This document shows positions 1-7,775 of a stretch of 11,626 nucleotides of DNA, one piece after another. The notes under the pieces are model-generated. The model ran no database searches and was not told the origin of the DNA. It saw nothing but the letters and a program-made list of their open reading frames with translations. A program made the translations under genes and the position numbers. The DNA is from Cyclobacteriaceae bacterium (GTDB lineage Bacteria > Bacteroidota > Bacteroidia > Cytophagales > Cyclobacteriaceae). The stretch's first letter is position 1; each line of letters begins with the position of its first letter. The DNA lies in the NCBI GenBank assembly GCA_028279155.1, contig JANQST010000239.1, forward strand, positions 1-11,626, written 5' to 3'.

Positions 1-296
1 TTTCCAATACTATTCGATTCAGGGATCGGAATCGTACGCTTGATGTGAGCGTACTAGTCAAACAGTCAAAAAAGGAGACCACTATTTTGATTAAGGACAA
101 TGGCATAGGTATGGATTTGGAAAAAACGAAAGGTAAAATTTTCAAAATGTATCAAAAGTTTCATGCCGAAATTCAAGGTCGGGGAGTTGGCCTTCATATT
201 GTGAAAAACAGAGTTGATTTGCTTAAGGGAACAGTCTCAGTCACATCCGATCCCGGAATAGGGACAACATTTATAATTACTTTGCCTATCAATTAA
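1..296 (+). CDS. Sensor histidine kinase, C-terminal ATPase part only (5' end outside window)
   Basis: The frame is open from base 3 with no start codon before the left edge, so this is the 3' end of a longer gene. The GTG at 45 is internal: the codons before it read SNTIRFRDRN, which fits the N-box of a HATPase_c domain (ATP binding and Mg coordination). The G1 box DNGIGMD follows, then an F-box-like KIFKMYQKFH, the G2 box GRGVGLHIVK, and a final GIGTTFIITLP strand typical of the end of the domain. These are the ATP-binding elements of a two-component kinase that autophosphorylates on an upstream histidine lying outside the window. The wording is close to PAS-domain sensor kinases common in Bacteroidota, but the sensor part cannot be seen. 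The stop (294-296) overlaps the 3' end of the convergent response regulator, a plausible but unproven partner. Confidence 0.9.
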   Translation, partial: SNTIRFRDRNRTLDVSVLVKQSKKETTILIKDNGIGMDLEKTKGKIFKMYQKFHAEIQGRGVGLHIVKNRVDLLKGTVSVTSDPGIGTTFIITLPIN

Positions 297-681
297 GGTA
301 TTCGTCAACCAATGATTGTAGCATTTCGAAAGATAGTGGCTTTGACTTATAGCCTGCTACTGCTACTGCCTCTTCTGCCTTCGTAATATCAGATGGATCA
401 ATGGAGGAAGTGAGCATGATGATTTTATCGTACCTTCTTGAACCATTCAACTTGACATATTCATTTAAGAATTCCCAACCATTCATGAATGGCATATTTA
501 TATCCAGCAAAATCAGAGATTTATTCTCGCTTTGCTCATTCCTCAAGAAATCCAGTGCTTTTTCTGCTTCAGCGAACATCAAGACCTCATCCACCAATGC
601 TGATCTCTCAATAATTAACTTATTGAGTGTATTGGTAGTATGATCATCATCGATCAGTACGATTCGCTTTCTCTGTGGCAT
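289..681 (-). CDS. Single-domain response regulator (CheY-like receiver)
   Basis: A 130-residue protein that is only a receiver domain. The acidic pocket is D11-D12-D13 (VLIDDDH), the phospho-acceptor is D60 in LLDINMP, the switch threonine is T91 in IMLTSSID, and the conserved lysine is K114 in YKSKPL. All essential residues are present, and there is no DNA-binding or enzymatic output domain, so it probably signals by protein-protein contact or as a phosphorelay step. The MNGWEFL segment after the phosphorylation site is typical of stand-alone Bacteroidota receivers. The ATG start is at 681. Upstream, TATATTTAG (713 to 705 on the - strand) resembles the Bacteroidota -7 element TAnnTTTG with one mismatch, a weak promoter candidate. 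The gene overlaps the end of the convergent histidine kinase by 8 bases, so the two cannot share a promoter although they may form a pair. Confidence 0.93.
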   Translation of the reverse strand: MPQRKRIVLIDDDHTTNTLNKLIIERSALVDEVLMFAEAEKALDFLRNEQSENKSLILLDINMPFMNGWEFLNEYVKLNGSRRYDKIIMLTSSIDPSDITKAEEAVAVAGYKSKPLSFEMLQSLVDEYLN

Positions 682-747
682 TTAACGCGCGGTAGTGGTC
701 TTAACTAAATATACTGAATTTAGATTAAAGTTAAAAACAGCGGTATC

Positions 748-3057
748 TTAAGTTGTATCAACTATCTTCTTGAAGACAGGGTCTCGAAAAGTACCATTAT
801 TGGTTATCATCGAATACTCCACCTCACACTTGAATACCAAATCCAACCAAACGGATCGTTTTTCTTCATGCGCCTCTTCCTCGATAGGTTTTTCATCAGT
901 GATAATTTCCGAAAACTTCTTTGAAAGCTGTTTTAACATTTCATCATCAAATCCAGTTCCAACCCTACCTCTATAAATAAGGTCTTCCCCTTTTTGTTCA
1001 GCAAGCTGCAATGAGCCAAAGTACCTTTCCCGTTCACCTTCTCCCTTAGTAAAACCAATGATCCAGCAATCAATCGTTTCCTTTACCTTCACTTTGATCC
1101 AATCATTGCTCCGTTTCCCGAATGTGTATTTTCCATCTATTCTTTTAGCAATGATTCCTTCCACACCCAGCTTCTTTGTTGCTTCAAACAAGGCCTTACC
1201 ATCTTCAATACTCTCACTAACCCTGTAGTTGGTTTCACCAGGTCGGACAGAATCAATCATCCACCACCTTCTTCGCGCCCATGGATCATTAATCAGGCTC
1301 CTACCATCCAGATAAAGGCAATCGAACAAGTAACAGTACGCAGGACTTCTCTTTGATTCCCTATCAAAGTTCTTCTTGCTCATTAGCCTTTTGATGACTT
1401 TTTTAAAATCTGCCTTACCATCTGAATCCAAACAAACTATTTCGCTATCGAAAATTGCATTATTTATCCGAAATGCCTCTTCTGGAACATTTAGCTCCGG
1501 GAACTGTTCTGTGATGTCATTTAAGTTGCGACTGTAAATTTTCAATTCTCCTTCGTTCAAGTAAATGAGTGCACGAATCCCGTCCCATTTTACTTCATAT
1601 TCATAATCACCAACTGGAACTCTTTTGGCAGAATCAGCTAACATTGGTTTCATTACACTGCCTAAAAAGTCTTGCTGAGGTACATCAACGCGTTCCAATA
1701 ACCACTCCTTGTCTTTCATCAAATGCATCCGGTATTCGGCTGAAACCTGCTTGCCAGAAAGTCTGAAATAGAATCCTTCTTTTTTGGTTTTGGTGATTTC
1801 ATACCTACCTGTAGCATAGACCCACATCATACCTCCACCATATTCTTGCTTGGGGATTTCTCCTTCAAATGTGAGGTACTTCAACGGGTGATCTTCTGTT
1901 TGAACTGCCAACCTTTTTACCCCGGGCTTTGGAGGCATTCCCCTGGGAATGGCCCAGGATTTCAAAACTCCGTCTTGCTCAAGTCTTAGGTCGTAGTGTA
2001 AATGAGAAGCATGATGTCTTTGAATGACGAAGCGGCTCCCCGGTGCTTCATTTTCTGAAAGAAGAGGTTCAGGGGTCTTATCGAAATCTCTTTTTTGTTC
2101 GTATTCCTGAAGTTGTTCCGGTGTTTTATGTTTCTTGTTAGGCGGCAAGTCCTTAACGGCATGCGCTTTCTTATCTGTGTGCAATGGCACAGCCCAACCT
2201 CGAATAGATTCCCAGGCATCTCCTTCAGTTAAGACACGCTCCAGTGTGGTATTGATATTCCAATCCGAAAGCTCTTTAAGGGTCTCTAGTTCATCCCACG
2301 TAATTGGTGTTGATGCAGTAGCACCCATCCTACCTCTTAAGCTATATGGGCTCACTATCGTCTGAGAAGGTCGATTCCTGTAAATGTCTATCAATACCCG
2401 ACCTTTTCGATGCTCTTTCTTGATATGAAGGGTGGTCTCTTTATGTCGGTTGATAAAATCAGTGGCTAGTTTCTTCGCGCACTGAAAACATTCCGTAAAT
2501 GAATATTTAGCATCAATTGGTGTAACAAGATGCAGTCCCTTTCCACCGGTAGTTTTAACGAACACATGGTAGTTGGATCGTTCCAGGTGCTCTTTCAAGT
2601 TGAAAGCGATCTCCTTTAGCTTGTCAAAATCATAACCATCCTCTGGTGGATCCAGATCATATACAATGTAATCAGGCTTATCACTTTTATCTGCAATGCT
2701 ATGAATCTGATGAAGTTCCAAGCAGGCCAGGTTGGCTAACCAAACAAGTGTAGCTTCTTCTTTAGCTACCACATATTCTTTTAACCTTTCCTGGCCTAAC
2801 CTTTTGTAGTCGATCCAATCTGGTGTCCAATCAGGTCTATGTTTTTGAAAAAATTGCTCTCCATAAATTCCATCAGGAAATCTAACCAACGACAATGCAC
2901 GTCCTCTGATATGATTTAAAATTGTTGGAGCAAGTTTGAGGTAGTACTCAATAATCTGAGCTTTGACAATTCCATCATCAGGGTATAATACTTTCTCCAG
3001 GTTTGAGAGTTCAATCACCCGTTTTCCAACTTCCGCATGAATCTTTTGCTTAGCCAT
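748..3057 (-). CDS. ligD: Multifunctional ATP-dependent DNA ligase D (polymerase-phosphoesterase-ligase)
   Basis: Three-domain enzyme (769 aa) of bacterial non-homologous end joining; it fills, trims and seals double-strand breaks, normally with Ku. Residues about 1-295 are the primase-like polymerase: metal ligands D134 and D136 in YDLDPPE, third Asp D224 in VLIDIY, and GGKGLH at 171-176. Residues about 330-460 are the 3'-phosphoesterase: H348, H354, D356, R358, H390 and Y394 match, with identical spacing, the residues known in the Pseudomonas enzyme. Residues about 465-769 are the ligase: nucleotidyl-acceptor K490 in EVKWDG, E539, EGIIAKR (633-639), WIKVKV (653-658), then an OB-fold ending in the VEYSMIT-type motif. 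All three activities look intact. The POL-PE-LIG order is that of mycobacterial LigD, not the PE-LIG-POL order of Pseudomonas. The ATG overlaps the end of the upstream phosphatase gene by 8 bases, so the two are probably co-transcribed. No Ku gene is visible. Confidence 0.97.
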   Translation of the reverse strand: MAKQKIHAEVGKRVIELSNLEKVLYPDDGIVKAQIIEYYLKLAPTILNHIRGRALSLVRFPDGIYGEQFFQKHRPDWTPDWIDYKRLGQERLKEYVVAKEEATLVWLANLACLELHQIHSIADKSDKPDYIVYDLDPPEDGYDFDKLKEIAFNLKEHLERSNYHVFVKTTGGKGLHLVTPIDAKYSFTECFQCAKKLATDFINRHKETTLHIKKEHRKGRVLIDIYRNRPSQTIVSPYSLRGRMGATASTPITWDELETLKELSDWNINTTLERVLTEGDAWESIRGWAVPLHTDKKAHAVKDLPPNKKHKTPEQLQEYEQKRDFDKTPEPLLSENEAPGSRFVIQRHHASHLHYDLRLEQDGVLKSWAIPRGMPPKPGVKRLAVQTEDHPLKYLTFEGEIPKQEYGGGMMWVYATGRYEITKTKKEGFYFRLSGKQVSAEYRMHLMKDKEWLLERVDVPQQDFLGSVMKPMLADSAKRVPVGDYEYEVKWDGIRALIYLNEGELKIYSRNLNDITEQFPELNVPEEAFRINNAIFDSEIVCLDSDGKADFKKVIKRLMSKKNFDRESKRSPAYCYLFDCLYLDGRSLINDPWARRRWWMIDSVRPGETNYRVSESIEDGKALFEATKKLGVEGIIAKRIDGKYTFGKRSNDWIKVKVKETIDCWIIGFTKGEGERERYFGSLQLAEQKGEDLIYRGRVGTGFDDEMLKQLSKKFSEIITDEKPIEEEAHEEKRSVWLDLVFKCEVEYSMITNNGTFRDPVFKKIVDTT

Positions 3058-3658
3058 TGTTCAGGTGATGGGTCACATTAAATGCCTTGAGCGAAAATGC
3101 ATTGCCATTGTAATCAAGTGAATAATACGAACAGTTTTGATGAGGAAAGCCGTCCATAAAATTCAAAGGATAGTTCAGAAGCCAGCAAAGCAAGATTCTC
3201 ATTGCTCTCCCATGCATACAAATTAGGATTCTTTTGTCATCATTCGATAATATACCATCAATGGCAGGTTTTTGTCGCTCCATCACCTCAAGTGGGCTTT
3301 CGCCACCTCCTATTGACAGATCAAGTTTGCCATTTTTCCAATGAGCGATCGTGTCAGCATACATCTTTTTCGCTTGTTGTGTTGGTTCAGCCCCTTCCTG
3401 ATCGCCCCAGCTGATCTCGTCAAAACCTTCCATTTCAATTGGTGAAGAAGACAATGGAGATAATGTTTCCTTGGTTCTTACCAATGAAGATGAGTAGAAT
3501 CGATCAAATGGAACATCTGATAAATGCTTGTAAACCAAACTGGCTTGAAGTTGACCTTCAGCATTTAATGACGAATCAATACCTCGACCCTGGACCCTTC
3601 CAGTTTTGTTAAGATCGGTTTCTCCATGTCTCAAAAGATAAATGCTTTTGGTTTTCAA
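3050..3658 (-). CDS. Histidine phosphatase superfamily protein (phosphoglycerate-mutase-like)
   Basis: A 202-residue branch-1 histidine phosphatase. The RHG motif is LLRHGETDLN near the N terminus, with H11 as the phospho-acceptor and R10 beside it. R61 lies in SSSLVRTKET, an acidic residue in EISWGDQEG (81-89) fits the proton donor, and the second histidine is H149 in CMHGRAMR. The set is complete, so a working phosphatase is expected. The substrate cannot be told from sequence: relatives include cobalamin-pathway phosphatases, SixA-like and nucleotide or sugar phosphatases, and no neighbour points to one. The start appears to be TTG (3658-3656). No ATG, GTG or TTG lies between it and the in-frame TAA at 3667-3665, and starting later would lose the RHG strand. 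The gene overlaps ligD by 8 bases and is divergent from menI with 28 bases between them. Confidence 0.9.
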   Translation of the reverse strand: MKTKSIYLLRHGETDLNKTGRVQGRGIDSSLNAEGQLQASLVYKHLSDVPFDRFYSSSLVRTKETLSPLSSSPIEMEGFDEISWGDQEGAEPTQQAKKMYADTIAHWKNGKLDLSIGGGESPLEVMERQKPAIDGILSNDDKRILICMHGRAMRILLCWLLNYPLNFMDGFPHQNCSYYSLDYNGNAFSLKAFNVTHHLNNG

Positions 3659-3686
3659 ATGCGTTTAGAGTTGGTTTGCAATTAAG

Positions 3687-4124
3687 ATGAGTAAAGAAAG
3701 AATTTTTCCTGAATACGTCCAATTAGAAGCGCTCAATGAAATGGGTAGAGGCAGCATGGTCGAGTATGTCGGAATTGAGTTCACAGACATTGGACCTGAT
3801 TATCTTGAGGCCAAGATGCCGGTAGATCATCGAACAAAACAACCACTTGGGCTGTTGCATGGTGGAGCTTCTGTTGTGTTAGCTGAAACGCTCGGGAGCG
3901 TTGGTGCGACTTTGCTTTTGGAACTAGGTAAGCAATACGCAGTAGGGCTAGAAATCAATACAAATCACATAAAATCTGCCAAGGAAGGAAAAGTGACCGG
4001 AAGGGCGACTCCTATTCATATTGGCAAGGGGACTCATGTCTGGAGCATTGAATCACGCAATGACAATGATGATCTTGTCTCAATTAGCAGAATTACCATG
4101 GCTATTTTGAATCATAAAAATTAA
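3687..4124 (+). CDS. menI: 1,4-dihydroxy-2-naphthoyl-CoA thioesterase (hotdog fold)
   Basis: A 145-residue hotdog thioesterase that releases CoA from DHNA-CoA, the step after MenB in menaquinone synthesis. It resembles E. coli MenI (YdiI) over most of its length: LEALNEMGRGSMV near the start, RTKQPLGLLHGGASVVLAET in the middle, and VGLEINTNHIKSAKEG further on. The catalytic glutamate is E67 in VLAET, with Q52, H58 and S71 at positions equivalent to the E. coli active site (constant offset of 4). General PaaI-family thioesterases share the fold, but the close match to MenI and its place as first gene of a men operon make this assignment firm. The start is ATG at 3687 with no clear Shine-Dalgarno sequence. 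Its stop overlaps the menF start in TAATG, indicating translational coupling. Confidence 0.93.
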   Translation: MSKERIFPEYVQLEALNEMGRGSMVEYVGIEFTDIGPDYLEAKMPVDHRTKQPLGLLHGGASVVLAETLGSVGATLLLELGKQYAVGLEINTNHIKSAKEGKVTGRATPIHIGKGTHVWSIESRNDNDDLVSISRITMAILNHKN

Positions 4125-5287
4125 TGGATCAGCTAAAAGAAACATACCTTGGAATTGACCTGCAAGATCTTGTTCCTAAACTTTTTGGAAAAGGTTACGC
4201 TTTCGCTCTTTGGAGAATGCCAAATTCTGAAGAGAAAAGCTTGATTGTGAGCTTGTCAGAACCTGAAAAACAAGAAAGCATCAATCAGCTAGATCCAGGA
4301 TTTCTGTTCAATCGTTTTGATGATAACCATCCGAAGGCCCCTTTACACATTAAAGCTGATATTGTTTTTAAAGAAAATCACACTCCTATAATTGATCCCA
4401 GGGTCAATGACCAACAACTAAGCGAATTCAAAGAAAAACTGGAATCAGTAGAACACAATGACATTGATAGTGAGTTAACTGTAGAAACATCGCATGATAA
4501 TTCAGGTTTTGAACACCTCGTTGATATGGCAATTGAGGATATTAAAAATGGAGAACTAGACAAGGTAGTTCTATCCAGATTTAAAGATGTCGAGGTTCCA
4601 CAAAATTTTTCCGTTACTTCTTACTTTAACAAAATATGCACATCATATCCCAATGCGTTCTGCAGTCTGACTCATATCAATGGCGAAGGCTTATGGATTG
4701 GAGCAAGCCCAGAATTACTAATTTCAGATAACAACCAACACTTTAAGACGGCCGCTTTGGCTGGCACGAGAAAGATTGATGACCAACCATTGTCTGAGCT
4801 GGCATGGACGCAAAAGGAAATCGAAGAACAGGCATTCGTTAGTCGGTATATCATCAATTGCTTCAAGAAGATTCGCCTCAGAGAATTTGATGAACATGGA
4901 CCTAAAACAATTAAAGCCGGTAACCTGGCTCACCTGAGAACAGAGTTCACTGTGGACTACAATGAAGTACAGTTTGAGGGGCTTGCCGACCAGATGCTTG
5001 ATCTGCTTCACCCAACGTCTGCCGTTTGCGGAATGCCGCTTGAGCCAGCAAAAGCATTCATAGTAGCAAATGAAAACTACGATCGATCCTATTATGCGGG
5101 TTTCTTAGGTCCGGTCAATTTCAATGAGTCCACTGATCTGTTTGTAAACTTGAGATGCTTGAATCTAAGTGGAAATCGAGCCCGGTTTTACGCAGGTGCT
5201 GGAATCACCGAAGATTCCAATCCCGAAAGGGAAAAAATGGAAACGGAACTAAAAATGGAAACACTATTGAGTCTTTTGAATACTTAA
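4124..5287 (+). CDS. menF: Isochorismate synthase (menaquinone pathway)
   Basis: Chorismate-binding enzyme (387 aa) converting chorismate to isochorismate, the entry step of menaquinone synthesis. The catalytic domain fills the C-terminal two thirds: general-base K147 in DKVVLSR, general-acid E197 in GASPELL (the 50-residue spacing known for MenF and EntC), ALAGTRK (211-217), HLRTEF (270-275), HPTSAVCGMP (296-305), YDRSYYAGFLG (319-329), and AGAGI (357-361) followed by NPEREKMETE with its metal-binding glutamates. The N-terminal 130 residues are poorly conserved, as usual. The same fold makes salicylate synthases and the siderophore enzyme EntC; placement between menI and menD argues for menaquinone. 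The ATG shares its A with the menI stop. menD starts one base after the menF stop. Confidence 0.95.
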   Translation: MDQLKETYLGIDLQDLVPKLFGKGYAFALWRMPNSEEKSLIVSLSEPEKQESINQLDPGFLFNRFDDNHPKAPLHIKADIVFKENHTPIIDPRVNDQQLSEFKEKLESVEHNDIDSELTVETSHDNSGFEHLVDMAIEDIKNGELDKVVLSRFKDVEVPQNFSVTSYFNKICTSYPNAFCSLTHINGEGLWIGASPELLISDNNQHFKTAALAGTRKIDDQPLSELAWTQKEIEEQAFVSRYIINCFKKIRLREFDEHGPKTIKAGNLAHLRTEFTVDYNEVQFEGLADQMLDLLHPTSAVCGMPLEPAKAFIVANENYDRSYYAGFLGPVNFNESTDLFVNLRCLNLSGNRARFYAGAGITEDSNPEREKMETELKMETLLSLLNT

Positions 5288-5288
5288 A

Positions 5289-6935
5289 ATGCTCCACCAG
5301 GCTGTTTTTAATACTTCGGAAGTTTGTTTTGCACACGGTGTGCGACATGCCGTTCTTTCTCCTGGCTCAAGGAACGCGCCTTTGACAATTTCATTCTCCA
5401 GGAATAAGAACATAAAAAAATGGAGCATACCCGATGAGCGTTCAGCAGGATTCATTGCCCTAGGCATAGCTCAGAAATTAAATCAACCAGTCGTTCTTTG
5501 CTGTACTTCAGGCACGGCACTGCTCAACTATGCGCCTGCTATTGCAGAAGCATTCTACAGAGAAATTCCTTTAATAGTTCTATCTGCAGATCGTCCTCCG
5601 GAGCTAATTGATCAGCGGGATGGACAAACAATCCGTCAATTTGAAGTCCTAAAGAATCATGTGAAGACCACTCTTCAATTACCAATTGTAACGACTGATG
5701 ATGATGGCCAAAACTATACCAAATCTTTGAGGGCAGGTCTTCAAGCGGCTCAACAGCTACCAATAGGACCAGTTCATCTGAATATCCCCTTTCGTGAGCC
5801 TTTCTACCCCTCTTCAGATCAAGATTTGAGCTTCGATTCAATGGAAAATTGGGATAAACCAATTCAATCGTACGAAAACGTCTCATTTCCAAAACCAGAT
5901 TTATCGGATAAGAAAGTCCTTGTTCTCATTGGACAGACCAATGTAGGTAATGATCTGAAGCCTTCCATTGAGAAGATTCGAAATAGCGTTCCAGTGCTAA
6001 AATCACCATTGAGTAATTTGAATGTTCAATGTGTCGATTACATCGATCTTTTTCTTAAAGATCAGCCAGAACTACAGCCAGATGTATTGATCACCTCGGG
6101 ATTATCTGTGCTTTCTAAGAAGTTGAAAAACTTTCTTAGAAAGAACAAGCCAGAAATACATTATCATCTAGATCCGGCAGGAATTGAGGTCGATACATAT
6201 GAAACACAACCTCAGCTGATTAAAGCTCCGCTTCCGCTGTTCATTGAACAACTTGATTTAAGTTCAGTATCCAAAACATTTTTGAGAGATTGGAAGGCCT
6301 TATCGGACAAATCACATCAACTGCTAAATTCATTCTTGTCTTCCATGGCATATAGCGAAACGACGGCATTTCATAAAGTATTGAGGTCGATTCCTGAGGA
6401 TATTGAATTACATCTTGGAAACTCTATGCCTGTTCGTTTTGCTGAAATACTCGGAACCAAGTCTCATTTTGAAGTCTATAGTAATCGAGGCACCAGTGGT
6501 ATTGATGGAACATCTTCAACAGCGGTAGGAACAAGCTTCGTTTCTGAAAGACTAAATCTTCTGCTTACAGGTGATCTTGCTTTCTTGTATGATCGAAATG
6601 CCTTCTTTCACAATTATCCATGCTCAAATTTCAGGATCATTGTAATCAATAATCAAGGAGGTGGAATATTTAGGCTTATCGACGGCCCAAAGAATCTGCC
6701 TGAACTGGAAGAATATTTTGAGACAAAGCATAACAGAACAGCTGAATATATTTGTCAGGAAAATCAAATCGAATACACACAGGTAAGAAATTTCGAAGAG
6801 TTGTTGGACGGATTGGCTCATTTTTTTGAAGCTTCAGATGATGCTAAGCTTCTGGAAATATTCACAAATCCTGAAACGAACGAGCAAGTTTATAACGCAC
6901 TAAAACAACACATCCATGAGCAAATCAGCAATTAA
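5289..6935 (+). CDS. menD: 2-succinyl-5-enolpyruvyl-6-hydroxy-3-cyclohexene-1-carboxylate synthase
   Basis: Thiamine-diphosphate enzyme (548 aa) that joins isochorismate to the succinic semialdehyde unit from 2-oxoglutarate, giving SEPHCHC. The N-terminal Pyr domain has SPGSRNAPL (24-32), the cofactor-activating glutamate E50 in DERSAGF, CTSGTALLNY (72-81), and SADRPPEL followed by GQTIRQ (112-117). The C-terminal PP domain has GNSMP (377-381), SNRGTSGIDG (398-407), and the metal- and diphosphate-binding stretch from GDLAFLYD (428-435) to NNQGGGIF (454-461). Length is normal for the family. The ATG start at 5289 lies one base after the menF stop, and the last 20 bases overlap menB, so translation is very likely coupled. 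A perfect 11-bp inverted repeat lies inside the coding region at 6111-6143. Confidence 0.97.
   Translation: MLHQAVFNTSEVCFAHGVRHAVLSPGSRNAPLTISFSRNKNIKKWSIPDERSAGFIALGIAQKLNQPVVLCCTSGTALLNYAPAIAEAFYREIPLIVLSADRPPELIDQRDGQTIRQFEVLKNHVKTTLQLPIVTTDDDGQNYTKSLRAGLQAAQQLPIGPVHLNIPFREPFYPSSDQDLSFDSMENWDKPIQSYENVSFPKPDLSDKKVLVLIGQTNVGNDLKPSIEKIRNSVPVLKSPLSNLNVQCVDYIDLFLKDQPELQPDVLITSGLSVLSKKLKNFLRKNKPEIHYHLDPAGIEVDTYETQPQLIKAPLPLFIEQLDLSSVSKTFLRDWKALSDKSHQLLNSFLSSMAYSETTAFHKVLRSIPEDIELHLGNSMPVRFAEILGTKSHFEVYSNRGTSGIDGTSSTAVGTSFVSERLNLLLTGDLAFLYDRNAFFHNYPCSNFRIIVINNQGGGIFRLIDGPKNLPELEEYFETKHNRTAEYICQENQIEYTQVRNFEELLDGLAHFFEASDDAKLLEIFTNPETNEQVYNALKQHIHEQISN
6111..6143. repeat. 11-bp perfect inverted repeat inside menD
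   Basis: CTTTCTAAGAA (6111-6121) is the exact reverse complement of 6133-6143, leaving an 11-base loop. The right half is itself nearly palindromic (CTTTCT-T-AGAAAG), so the two halves also read as imperfect direct repeats. It encodes part of a lysine-rich stretch (LSKKLKNFLRKN), and no U-tract follows, so an intrinsic terminator is unlikely. Function, if any, is unknown. Confidence 0.4.
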
Positions 6936-7764
6936 TTGGACTACCGCTGAAGGTTTTGAAGACATCACCTATAAGAAATGCGGTAAGGTTGCACGAATCG
7001 CATTTAACAGGCCTGAAGTACGGAATGCTTTTCGCCCAAAAACTGTTGCAGAGCTTTACAAGGCCTTTCTTGATGCGAATGAAGACACGAACATTGGTGT
7101 AGTTCTATTTAGTGGGGAAGGGCCTTCTCCAAAGGATGGAGTTTACTCCTTTTGCAGCGGTGGAGATCAACGCGCTCGTGGACATCAGGGATATGTGGAT
7201 GATGATGGTATGCCTCGGCTTAATATTCTTGAAGTTCAGCGACTGATCCGATTTATGCCAAAAGTGGTTATCGCTGTGGTTCCTGGATGGGCAGTAGGTG
7301 GAGGACATAGTCTTCATGTCGTTTGTGACTTGACATTGGCAAGTAAAGAGCATGCAATTTTTAAACAAACAGACGCAGATGTAACCAGCTTCGATGGTGG
7401 ATATGGGTCAGCATACCTGGCTAAAATGGTTGGGCAAAAGAAGGCAAGAGAGATATTTTTCTTAGGTAGAAATTACTCAGCTCAGGATGCTTTTGAAATG
7501 GGAATGGTCAATGCGGTTATACCCCATGCCGATTTGGAAGATACCGCATATGAATGGGCACTGGATATTTTGGGCAAATCCCCTACTTCAATCAAAATGT
7601 TAAAGTTTGCCATGAATCTTACTGACGATGGTATGGTAGGACAGCAAGTATTTGCAGGTGAAGCAACTCGCCTGGCTTATATGACGGATGAGGCTAAAGA
7701 AGGAAGGAATGCATTCCTTGAAAAGCGGAAACCCAATTTTGATGATATTAAGTGGATACCTTGA
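6916..7764 (+). CDS. menB: 1,4-dihydroxy-2-naphthoyl-CoA synthase (naphthoate synthase)
   Basis: Crotonase-fold enzyme (282 aa) that closes the second ring of OSB-CoA to give DHNA-CoA. Visible elements are FNRPEVRNAFRP (30-41), the oxyanion-hole region CSGGDQRARG (80-89), the flexible active-site loop with GYVDDDG, PGWAVGGGHSLHVVCD (123-138), SFDGGYGSAYLA (158-169), and a C-terminal KRKPNFDD tail (270-277) as in other MenB proteins. Residues 151-156 read QTDADV: D153 sits where bicarbonate-dependent MenB such as that of E. coli has Gly (QTG). This is the signature of the bicarbonate-independent (type II) class, like M. tuberculosis MenB. The ATG at 6916 lies inside the end of menD (20-base overlap). 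The stop is 11 bases from the end of the convergent fecR-like gene, and no terminator hairpin is seen there. Confidence 0.97.
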   Translation: MSKSAINWTTAEGFEDITYKKCGKVARIAFNRPEVRNAFRPKTVAELYKAFLDANEDTNIGVVLFSGEGPSPKDGVYSFCSGGDQRARGHQGYVDDDGMPRLNILEVQRLIRFMPKVVIAVVPGWAVGGGHSLHVVCDLTLASKEHAIFKQTDADVTSFDGGYGSAYLAKMVGQKKAREIFFLGRNYSAQDAFEMGMVNAVIPHADLEDTAYEWALDILGKSPTSIKMLKFAMNLTDDGMVGQQVFAGEATRLAYMTDEAKEGRNAFLEKRKPNFDDIKWIP

Positions 7765-7775
7765 GGTTAGACTAG

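Noticed and set aside
45..296. GTG at 45 as the start of a small 83-residue protein
   Set aside because: The frame is open to the left edge and the upstream codons encode the N-box of the same ATPase domain, so this is the tail of a larger kinase gene.
682..747. Terminator or small RNA in the longest gap
   Set aside because: AT-rich with no convincing hairpin; only a one-mismatch -7-like element for the response regulator is seen.
3640..3686. Promoter elements for menI (TTTTG and TTGGTTTG)
   Set aside because: TTGGTTTG at 3671-3678 is one mismatch from TAnnTTTG, but it would leave a leader of only a few bases; too weak to call.
5539..5892. Minus-strand 117-codon open frame within menD
   Set aside because: It is antisense to well-conserved MenD motifs, with low-complexity composition and no start context.
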